A stretch of DNA of 64,000 nt, taken from Baylisascaris procyonis (lineage: Eukaryota > Nematoda > Chromadorea > Rhabditida > Ascarididae). Location: assembly GCA_037389465.1 (NCBI GenBank), contig JAZARR010000164.1:3486501-3550500 (forward strand). Reading direction: 5' to 3'. Positions 37,467-49,620 of the stretch are shown piece after piece; positions within the stretch are counted from its first letter, which is position 1; each line of letters opens with the position of its first letter. The position numbers and the translations under genes were made by a program. Below the pieces are notes generated by a model that ran no database searches, was not told the origin of the DNA, and saw only the letters and a list, made by a program, of their open reading frames with translations.

Positions 37467-40107
37467 ACAAGGAACTGCCAAGGATTTTTTTTATTGGAAG
37501 GAGGTAGGAAGAGGAGTGAAGGAGGGAGTTAGCAATATCTTATTGGGCATCCCGTGAAACATGGCCGCTACGACTGTTGCAGCATTTTCCCCCCACCGAT
37601 TGACTGAGCCTATATACCGTCTATAAAGTATATTCCAAAATTGCACCGTTGAATTATTGATGAAATTCTATGCCTAAGCCAAGTATGGATCGACTGAAGC
37701 GTTTGATAGTATTCTACAGAATATTTTATGTCGTTCATTTTATTTTAATAGAACCATTTCCATCGTTCGACTGAATCGACGGATGGGTGTGCATAGTTTC
37801 ATCGAGTAAACATTACTATAGAGTATCACAACATCGTCGTAAAATATGTTTTTGCAGACCTTCACTTCCGTTGATTGTTTATGTCAACAACGAGTAAGTA
37901 GTGTTCGTTTTGCAAGCTTTTTTTGCACCGCCCTAATCTCTAATTTCTTTCATTTTGACTCATATTAAACTTATCTATTAAATTGAAGGCTGATATTTCC
38001 AAAGTTGACAGTAACATCCATCATTTAAGTCACTTTATCAATGACGCATTATTGCTTCCTTTTTCAAGTGAAACAAATACTACTGCAAAAGGCTGCAATG
38101 GGTAATAAGCAAATTTCTTTTTTTTTCTCTTAGTAATTGTATTTCCCTTCTTTGTTGAAAGGCTTACGTATTCGTCGACCAATGAGATCAACAGTTACTT
38201 AAGTAAACATTTGTTCAAGAAGGGGATTCTACATTTCGATTAAAGAATTGCGTAAGCATTGCGGCATGGGCCCAGCCAGGATTGATCAGTGCGGTGAGGA
38301 AACGAAAAGAGATTTGCGGGTGGAGGGGAGTGAGTGGGGAAGGAAGAAGGTATGGGATGACAGATAGGCTAAAGTAACTGTGACTCGTAAATCCAATATT
38401 AAAAAGAAAATATGGCGGTCCATTTCTATGCTTCAGTTTCGACTGCACATATCAATCAGGCAATTTTTTCACAGCTGCGATAATTTGCCAGGGAGGCTAA
38501 CATGATATACCTTTTTACAGCGATATACATTCAGCCAACTGGTGAAAAAAATTCGAAAGAGTAGTGATGGGTTTTCATTGCATACCGCTCGTGCAGATTC
38601 TTTGGCCAAAATTTCGTTTTAAGGCCGTAATGAACCAGTTGTATAGGAAATAGATTTGCAGATTTTATGACAAGTTTGATTGTCACTAAGTTGCAGAGAG
38701 GAATAAAATTGCACACAGCAGTATTGGTTGTTACAATGAATTTAATCGCCATAGATTTTACGGCTCATTTGTGTTTATTGGATAAATGCGTAGAAAAGGA
38801 GTTTACAAATTGTTTTTGATATTATCAGCAAAACACTTTGCTTGTTGAGACATCTATTGACATCTCTAAAAAGGGTTGCTATGATTTGTAATAAATATCA
38901 ATGAAATTGGGATTAATTGTTGCTACTCTCCTCTTCTCTCTCAAATATTTATATTTCAAAACAACTGAATTCAGTTCAGGCCGTTATTTGTTTCATGAGT
39001 CACTGAATTATTGTTCCTTCTACTACGTATTTCTTCAAAATACCTACCAAGTCGAATCCAATGGTGACGCCGAATAAAATGAACCGGATACGTCATGCTC
39101 TGAATTGACTAGGATGGTCTTCCTAAATAAGCAGCTGGGAAGCAAACGCCAATCTGTTAAGCCAAAAACTATCTAGATCGGATCTATGATGATATTGAAC
39201 TGACAACAGTAACAATCTATGCAAGATGAAGCAAAATGTTTTACTGTCGATCGACTTGCGATGGTGATGATAATATTGCTGCAAGGGTAATGATCAGAAT
39301 AAAGCATGAAGGATGATATTCACAAATGAAGCGACCGAAGGAGTTCACAAGGGTATAGTGCATCGTTGATTGCTGAAAGCGATTCGTTCTTCAAAATTTC
39401 ACATTCCAATGCTCTATAGGTGAACGCAATAAAGTACTGTCAAGGTTATTCGCTCTGAAATCGAAATCGCTTCTTCACAGTTGTCGATGTGTCTCTCACG
39501 ATTCACCACCTCTTAAAGGAATACTTTCTTCTCAATCGCCACCACTCACACTCAATGAATTCACTCGAGCGAGGGAACCAATTGTATTATTGATGCGCTT
39601 CTTGAATTGTCAACTATCATATACCTATACTTGACTTGATAATATCCATTTTAATCACTTTGGTAATTACGGTAGTAATATAAATGTTTTTGTTGTGATT
39701 TTGTGTTTATTAGTTGCTAAATCTTTGAAAGAGCAGATTTGAATTAATTGAATTATGGAAATAGAATCTTTGACTCTTCTGATCTTAAAACTCTTTCAGG
39801 AGAGATTTTTCATGTAAAATAGAGGATTCCATTCAGTGAGAGGCTTATGTTTTTGACGACTTTATTGTGTTTGTTTTAATCTTGTTTAGATGAGTATTTA
39901 AAACAATTTCAAATTTGGTAGGGTGTTACATTCTTTTTTAATGTTTATGTAAAATTTTGTATATATATGCGTATGTCTCCAAATGTGGCATTGTACTATA
40001 AATATGAATTTTAAGTGCGCAGCAATGTTGAATATATTTACATAAAATGAATTCAACATAACGGAGGTTAATTGAGGGGCAGCGAGCGAACGAAATTAGA
40101 GGTGGGC

Positions 40108-42653
40108 ATGAGCCGCGCGGCAGTGGTCAGCGGAGGGCATCAGGCGCGGAGGGGAAGGACGGTGAATGACCGTCGCGGTGGTGGTCAGCAATATGAACGT
40201 GGCAGACGCATAATGAGTGCCCGTCGTCGTAGTGAGTCGGCATCTCGGGTCGAGATTCAAAATCGTATTGTCGCTAGGATTGGCGCATCACTCCGTATTC
40301 CCTCTACGCATCGCTCAAAGGTTAGTTATTACTGATTCATGGCTCCTTGATGATTATTTATGTAAAGTAATCTCGGAGCCGGAGCCAAAAATTAACTCCA
40401 AATGAAAAGAAGCGCTAACGACTAGCAGCTGAGTGGCTGTGGACGCGAATAAGGATTTCAAAAGCAAGGTCTTAAGCGTGAATGAAGGACCTTCCAAGTA
40501 TTGTCTTGTTTTTGTCTCGATTTAAAATTGCCTTCGAAAATGCTGCAAAAGAAGAATCTATTTTTTGTGATTCCGATGATTACGCTCATAAAAAAAAAAA
40601 AAAAATCACTGTGAGCTCCAAAAGGAAATATTATTTGATAAAGAATGTTCTGATAAACGTATGCAGTTGTCAGCCTTAAATGATAAGTTGTCGTTAGTTG
40701 ATTGGTTGCGCAACCTCAAAAGCCTTTTTTGGCCTGCCAAGATTTGTTGTTTTAAATAGCAGTTGAAAAGTTGCCTTAAAACATCTTTCTGTTTTCAGAC
40801 TCAATAATTTCTTTGGTGCATTTAGATATAGCGACCTATATAATATTGCAGTAAAAGAATATAGGGAAGTGAATGCTCGTTAATCTAATAAGGAACGAAG
40901 AACAGATTAAAGAGTCTGATTGAAGGATTTTGCTTCCAAACTCTTCCAGTTGCAATCTGTGCTGTTGTTTTGATCTAATCAGTGCTGCAGTCCTGCGTTC
41001 CCTTTCCACCATCCCCCTCCTCCCTTCTTCTAAGAGCTGCCTCCCCAATTTGCCAACATGGGTTACCAGCAATCACTGGATGAGCAATCGGGTGTTCTCA
41101 AGCTGATTAAAGTGCATTTCCTAATCTGGAAAACGATACTTTCAAAAGACACTCATTCACGCCAATGCACACTTTGCAATGGCACCTCATCGAACGGGCA
41201 ACCCTTCGTGCTCAACCGGTTCAACGTATTCGCCCTCTAAATTCAAGTTTGCCACACTGAATTTCAACTTCTGCATTAGATTGGCCCAAATTTCAACAAG
41301 TTTGCAATATAACTTGCAATTTTAGAAAATGACCGCTCGTTTCTAGGCTGAAATTGAAAAATGGGAAACTTTAGGCCGTTTTGTCCGTTTTTCATCCAAA
41401 TATAGAGATCGATTAAAGATCGTTTTGTTTATCGTTTATTTCCTTATTATGAGGTATTTTTCTAATAAATTCTTTCCCAGTCATGATTGTCACTCGTTGC
41501 CTCTATGGGAATCGGAAAGTGTGTTGAATCGTAAGGTCTCTAAGAGTATGCTCAAAACAGTGGATCCTTCAGACGTAGCAGTTGCATAGTTATTGTTGCC
41601 AATTTGCTAAGTGCGATAGAGATGTTTGGCTGCCAAATGTACTTAATAGAGTTCTCTTGCATATAAACATCTTGTCTCATTATGTTGTGGTGTCGTTATT
41701 ACGTCGCTAAGGAAGTTGTTTGACTGCACTCAACCGGTCGGTTGTGACCCTCGATCGGATGGCCAATAACAGTTACTATCGGAACGATGTCACCTATATT
41801 GATGAGAACTGAACGCAAATGCTGAAAGGCTCGCTATGCATATATTTTAAAATATTGATACCGGCAGTAATAATGGAAGACGTAATGCCATTAAAACTTT
41901 ATGCTTCCAATAATATTAGAAGGGATGATGGTATCTTAAATGTGGGATATTTATGCACATATTAAACAGAGTGGGAACGATTGCAATTATAGGTAAAACC
42001 AAAATTTATAGCTAACTTATTAGAATTCAATGTCTCTTTGCTTCAGTACTACATGAATAAATAACGGCGATGGTATAAAGCACCAGTTGTAACACTTGGT
42101 GCAATTACTGAAGGCGAAATAGCAGACGAGTTGTGACATTAACTGAAGGTGGGAGTAGGTAGCCTTGACTGGTGCCAAATCTGTCTCTTACGGTTGCATA
42201 CATAGAAAATAATCTCTGTTGTTCCACTAGTTGAACGTATTCGATCTTCTACTTTTAAATTGTCCGCCTTGAGCAAAACGGCCCAAAATTTTCAATTTCT
42301 CAACTTCAACCTGCAAACGTGAAGCCATGTATTAAAGTTACCGATTGGTAAGGAAACCTCTAAAGTTTAGAGCGATCTTTCAATTGTGCCAAGTTCAAAT
42401 GCAAAGGTTGAACCGTGAGCGTTGGCCTCTACAAACTACGATCGAAAAAACTGAAATTCTATAATTGCGGGTAAGAAAATTCGGAATGATCGAATGCTCT
42501 TTATTGTTCGATGATCGAACGATCGAACAATAAATATCATCAATTGACTTCACTTTTCAAAATTTAGCTATGTATTCATTTTGGCACAGGCTTTGTTGTT
42601 TCATTGACATAACGAAGCGTCAGGTACGATAAACGCACAAATGCGACATTTGC

Positions 42654-42741
<88 letters not shown>

Positions 42742-45700
42742 CTCAGGTAACAGTAGTGCGTTCTAATAATCTAGTAGTCTAGTAATGCCAGTCAAGTAAT
42801 TTCAGTCCGTGGACCACGAGAACTGTGGCAATGAAATTTGGTATATAAAATTTGTGCATAGGGTAGCTTCTGTTGAAGATCTCCTCACTGTTCTTCATGT
42901 TCTATAAAAGTCTGAATTATTGACATATAGAGGCATCATGAAACGTGACAGGCAAATTTCTTATGCCATCAGCAAGGCGTCACTCTAGAAAGACTTTCTG
43001 ACTGGTGGATTTGTTGCTGAAAGCACTCTGCTCGAGATCTCCTCGTTGAACTTATGTTATTTCAGTGATCGATATATTAGCAGAATAGAATACAAAATTT
43101 AGTATTGAATCAATTCCCGGCTTACGCTTTGCTTCTTAGTTTCATGTCTCACTACTTTAATGAACAAAGTAAGTTGAACTTTTTTCAAGTACAGAATCAT
43201 GTGCGAAAATGGCAAAACACGACAGGGCAGCTAGTAGTGCAATATGCGCTTTAGTAGTCCTACAGGCGAATCCAGATTACCAACAACTAACTAAACATGC
43301 ATAATGACGCATTTCTATTTTAACAGGTCTCTATATATGCATGTGTGTGCATTTGTCTGTCTGCCTGCCTGGCAGTTTCAACTCGGAGATCACTGCAGCT
43401 AGGATTACTGTATTTAGTGGTTGTACTGTACGTCACTCATGTACTGATCTCACACCATATTTCAAGCCGTTCCTCTAAAAAGACAGTGCTGTTGTTTCAA
43501 TGTGCGGAAAAATTTGGTTCATTTAGCATCGATGAGATTTTCATTTTGCACATATCGGTTCATTAAGAAATATATCCCTTATGGAAGGTTAGTACAGGGA
43601 TTCGGATTACTCTCAATTTGGGGTTCCTTTTTCGCACATTTATTTTTTATTGATAATATTTATTCCTCCGCATATTTAATTGATATAAGGCTGGCTAGTC
43701 AATTGAGCGAAATCCATGAGCGCATATAGTGACAGCTCCACTGGTCCGCCTTTCCACTGCTTTTTATCGGCTGGTTTCAAACGAAACATGAAGTAAAAGG
43801 TGCTCTGGCCAAATCGAAACTCTATGGCTACTCGCGACTTCAGAAGGGTCTTGTGAGTACGCACCCAACGAGACTTGTGGTCATGTGCCTGGTCAGTGCT
43901 GAAGTGTGGTATGGCCTCACAGAGATCGTATTTCGCAGATGTAGGCGAAACGATTTAAATTCGCTGATCGAGGTTCAAGAAGCTGAAATGTGCGATCACT
44001 TTCCAGTATTCCCTGTCACTATAAACTCGCGGTAGAATGGTCAAACCAGTTTCCACTTGGCATCATATATCTTTGCTTCGTTGAATTAAGTTGAATTTTC
44101 ATATGGAAACCTTACTGATAAGCTGTTGAACCGATATACATTGGGTCATCCGAAAAAGCATTTTATAACAAAGAAAGTAATTAACTGGGATTTGAGATTT
44201 ATGGAAGAAATAATTCCTAATTTTTTCCGTCTCGGAATGTTTTAAGCATTCGTCGACTCAGCGCTTATAGTCTCGATAGAGTTATCTTTTGATGAAACTC
44301 TTAAAGATAATGAAGTACAATACGTGCGTTTGAATTCCTCCATTTTGCTTATCGTATTGCGTGGTTACTAGGAAGTTCTGAAAGAGTGGAATCTTGTTTG
44401 ACAATTTTTAATTTTTTTTTTTTGCATTGATGTTTTGAATATGCGCAAATTTTATCATTTTATTGATTGATAAGTTGCATAATTAACAAAAATATTATGA
44501 GTGTAAACAATGTGGGATTATATTCAAGTATTCAAAGAATAGATGCTTCCTTCTTTTGTTAAAGCTTAAACTGGCCCTGGGTCATAATAAATGTTGGGTC
44601 TAACAAGAGAATATTTTATGCAGCACAATGTTTTGATACCTAGCACACGGTGTTGTAATCACACTTATTATGGGCTGAGCACATCGAATTCAGAGACGAA
44701 ACTGACTGCCCCTAGGAATATTATCGCATTTAAATTTTAAAGCCCACCATGTGAAATCAGGTTTTCGATATCACCATGCTCAATTAAAGGATCATTGATG
44801 AGCACCTCCCATCAAAGTAAACCGCAACAAAAATGAGTAATACGAAAGTGCTTCCGAATAATCATAGGTTTAGCGGGGTTCTTAAAGATTAAATAAAATT
44901 TAAAAGAGAAGCGTTGGCAGAGAGGGAGCATCAATAACGAGAGAGTGCTTAAGAGGAGGGACGTGCTTTGTAGAAGCGATATAATTGAAGGGTGACGTGA
45001 CAGAAAGAATACAGCGAATGTGTTGACTAAGTTGGGGTGCATTCATGAATCGCCACGAAGGAAGTGTGAAAATGTCATTTAGAAAGAATAAATACGATAA
45101 TATGAATCACTTCTTGATGACACACTAAAACTTCTTCTCATTCAAAGTTTGCTGCAATTTTTGTGTCTTCACAAAAATGCGCAACAAGTGTGGAGGTAAA
45201 TAAGTGTGCCTTTGTACAACGTATTTCACCTTCTTTTTTTCCCCGTTTTGCAGTTGCTAAGCAACACTGGAATTGAATGATCCGACAAAGAGTGATAAAG
45301 TTTTGAGCAACAGACGATTCTTCGCTTTTTGGATGGGAAAGGCTGAAAGGGTGGGGGAAAGGAGGGGAGGGGGAAAGCAGGAGGAGTTAGGCTGGAGCGA
45401 GGGGTTTCGTCGCTGCTTTGTCAATATCGTTTTGTTGTGTTTCAGCATTTCAATATTATTTCGGAGAGATATTTGGTGGCAAAATTCTCTCTGAACACAG
45501 ATTATTGAGCTGATGCCTCCATCTGTCTTCGTCTTTCAGTATCACCAACAAAATATATGGCAGTTAAATATAACTTAGCAATGGTTTAGAAAGAACATAT
45601 CTGTTCACATCTATCAACTTTTGAGTCATTTTTGTTTGCTTGAGTGGGTCGTTCCTATGCGCTTTCGCAAATTTGCGTTTGCAAAGTGTATTGCGATGAC

Positions 45701-48700
45701 GCTGTTCCCATGCATATTTATATATGCATATCTCTCTATCCGGCAATTTCCGGCAAAACCAGCTAAAGTTGCAAAACTTTCAGAAGCATAGTCCACTCTA
45801 CAAGTCATCCGCCTGTATCAACTTTCTTCTACACTGGTTGAGTTGTATTTTACGACTTTAAAATCTAGTAGAAGTTTTCTACAAGCGACCAAATCAACTA
45901 AAACTTTATCGGTGTTTTATTATTTATTGACGATTTAGTGAATTGATTGGTTCGATCGTCATGAGTTCAAAAAGCGCATGCCGTGCCAGCTCACCTGGCG
46001 GATTTTTCGAGCTGTTTTGTTTCTCGATGAATTTGCGAATTGATCGATGAGTGAGGAAGTTTTTGAAAGGCATATGTTATGGGAGGCAACTCGTTCGGCG
46101 TTCTTCTCCACTTTCTCCTTAAATAAAACTATATTGCATCTAGTGACGCACTTCACATTAATCATTGCAGTTTTCAGTGCACAATGAAGTAGAAACCAAA
46201 TCTTTTGTATGTTTCCTCACTATTATCATATATGACAAAGCGTTTATATGATAATGCTATAGTGTATGCTTTTCATATGATTTATAGATTAACCTTGAGC
46301 CAACTGCTCGCAAATACTTGCCGCCGCGGACACTTGCGCCTCGAGGACTTATATTTTTTTGCTTTCTGGGTTGTGAAGCTGAACAATTCTTGAGGAGACA
46401 ATAAGCTCTTAGATTATTGCTTTTCGCAAATGTCCACTCTGGGCAACTGAAAACGTAAATGTCCTCAGTCGCAACAATAACAGCGCCAAGCAAGCATTCG
46501 TCACATACATTCCATTCGCACTATGAATTAAAACAAGGTTGTCAGCAGTGCTCGCAACATGCATTGGTCTAACTACCTAAGGAAATTAGTCAACATACGT
46601 AAGCATATTTTCTGCCTTAGGCAATTTAACGTTGTTCAAAGGTCATTTGAATATACATGTCGGTGTAGCTGCTTATCACATATAGATTCCAAGTCAACAT
46701 AACACAGAAATTAATGAAATGAGCAAAAGGCAATGATAAATGCAACTTTCATTAAACTACAAAGTTGGATGCGCAATGATGAAATTCTTCTCAGCGAATT
46801 GCAATATACAATGCCCAAATCATTGGGGGATTCATTCTTTAAAATCTAGCTAAAATCCTCCAAACAAAAAAAGTGGAGGAAAATTGGAATGGAGCAAGCT
46901 ATACCGATGAAGTTTCCACTGTTTAGCACCAAGAAAAAGAGTTCACATAATGGGAGTTCATAGTGATAAAGTAAAAGATACAGGGCAGCACTGCATTATG
47001 AAGTAATAGTTTATGTCCGGGAAGTTGATTTAATTTTTTTTTTTTTTTTGCAATCTATTGCACCTGGTTTGCATGTGCATTTTTCTCGCGAATTTTTGCA
47101 TTTCATTCATACTGCATTATTTGAATCACTTCACTTATTTAATTGAATGAATATCCTCATTTTTCATTTTTCTCAGCAGTTTAAAGGAAGGAAATTCACA
47201 AAGTTTAACGTTCCGAATAAGATGAAAATATTTTTTTGACAATTTTAGAATTCATTTCTACTCTTCTATAAGCTTTCAACTTTGTTACAATGCATGTCAA
47301 AGGAAATGCTTCTCAACTGCAAGTTATGGATGCTTCATCGCATTTTTGTTAATTATATATTACAATGGCATGCTTTTTGTGGTAAAGTTGAAAGCGCCCA
47401 ATTGATGCTCATTGGTAATTCAAAATAAAATTGGCTCTCTACAAGTTACGTAAGAAGTTCTTCATAAATCATGTAGAATGTAGTACATTTCAGCCCTGCC
47501 ACCTGAGCGTATTTTTGGAACCTCATGCATTACACATTCGGAGACTGCATGGTGCTGTTTGTGAGAGATATATGAGAGATATAAAGGGATTTGTATTGCG
47601 GATGTAGTTGACGGCTAAATTCGTCGCGCGGCAGTTATGTTATGTGCAAAAGGCATTGTTGATCAAATAAGATGTTTTACAGTGAAAACAATAAATGGCT
47701 CATGGTGGATGCTAGCATGTGTCACGCTGTTCTTGAAGTGCAGCAAGGGATGAGGGCATGTTTCATGGCGGTCGGGGGAGGCTTATGTTGTGCAGGATAT
47801 GGTACACGTTGGACAGCTGTAATGTGTGAGGACAACATACTAGCATGAGTTGATGGCGTCAGTTAACAACCGCAGCCACCGACCAACAACATCGATGACA
47901 ACACCATCATCCTGATGCGTTGCTGATGGCTGGTACGATGCGCAATAGATACGAATGAGTGTCTTTGAAACGATGGAAAGAACGCAGAGATGATGTGAAA
48001 TTATGAGAGTGCCAAAGAAGGAAGCGGAAGGCAAAATAGATGATAAAATCTATGAATAAAAAGTGGGACGAAGAAATGATAGAAAAATACGAGAGGGTGT
48101 GGTAATGATACAGTGCTTGAGTGCATGGTTGCACGAGCTGGTTCTCCGCGCAGCATGTATCGAATCGACGGCGAACCGAATTCACACGGCAAAACACACA
48201 AGTCGGCTGGCGTTCACGTCACCGAATCGTCTTATTATCAAATTTATCGCTATCAATTAGTTGTCATATCAGTTCAACGTGTTATCACTTCATCAGTGAA
48301 TTTAGAGGAACCCTATAACCGAACATAGTACGGAGTTTTTGCGATCATTCAGCCGCCAGGTGAACGTCTCTGCATCGATCGAGTTCAAAACTTTCTCTAA
48401 GCTGTATTGGGACAAATTCCTGTTTCTCGCAACTAAATGCATTGAAATTTAAATAGTCATGCAGCTGAATTGTGATCATCGCTTATTTTTTGCAAATTGA
48501 ACTCATAGAGAAAAGCAGTAATAGCATTAGGAGATATTTATGAGAAAAGGAAGCTTAAAGCCGGACTGTATCCGAAAACCTTCAGTTTAGAACAGTGTAA
48601 TTCTATGTTTAGACCGAATTCGAAGCGTTTCAAACCTGATACGATTGTTGAAATTTGTTTCCAAATTGTTTCGATTCGCCGATTCAGCAGGTTTTCTTCG

Positions 48701-49521
48701 AAAAAAGTTGGTTAAGATTGCTGCTGGTCAATTCTTGTTGTTTAGAATTTAAAACAACATTTCTCACCTTCTTTTCATCTAGCTAATTTGCCGCGATCGT
48801 AATGCGGAAAGATATCGCTTCGATAACCTTCGAGAAAGTTTTGATCGATTTATATCTTATAGATTCCAAAATTTACTCTTATTTATAGTAGATAAAATTT
48901 GCTCTCTTTTAAAATTCTTGGGATTTATAGAATTAATCTGCTTGTAGCTCTTGGATGAACCATGACTCCCATATATAAAATATTCATTCGTTCACGGTCT
49001 GATTTCCCTTTTTCACTACATAATGTGTCACGAATAAGACTATCCAATCGAGAGTTTCGTGCATTAGAGAATATATTTCAATAAATAAATCACACGCTCA
49101 CATTGTCATCCTATAAACTGTTACCCCCTCTTTCCTCTAAAAAAAGATATAAATAATTTTTCAAAATATTTTTTGATTGGCCGTCCTCGGTAAGATTCGT
49201 TTGCATCGATTGCATTTCTGAAAGGTTTTTTCTTCGATATTAACGATACGATTTGGCGATTTCGAACTCGAAAAGCGAAAACCCATCGAAACATTTCCTA
49301 GCAGACGGAAATTAACTTCCGAATTCTGACTGTTAGTGACATGTAAATGTCTGAAAATGCTAAAGATTTCATAAGCATCAGAGGATTTATTCTTTTGATA
49401 TATTTCTCGAATTGATTGAGTCAGAGCAGGCGGAAGCGATATGAAGAGACATGTGTTCGTAATGAATGCTGTGTTCATTGAAATAAATAAATAAATAAAC
49501 AAATAAATAAATTCATTGAAA

Positions 49522-49552
<31 letters not shown>

Positions 49553-49557
49553 ATAGA

Positions 49558-49620
<63 letters not shown>

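Larger units (their letters stand above)
31467..40107. other. 8.6-kb intergenic region, PRP4 to the RhoGAP gene
   Basis: The largest gene-poor interval. 31467-34900 has no supportable gene: 3'-UTR of PRP4 at left, then AT-rich sequence with a few short minus-strand frames (33025-33240, 33877-34170) that I do not trust. From 34946 to 37463 several frames read like coding sequence and are listed separately as candidates. From 37464 to 40050 I see nothing beyond AT-rich sequence and a purine-rich stretch near 38280-38350. Confidence 0.5.
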
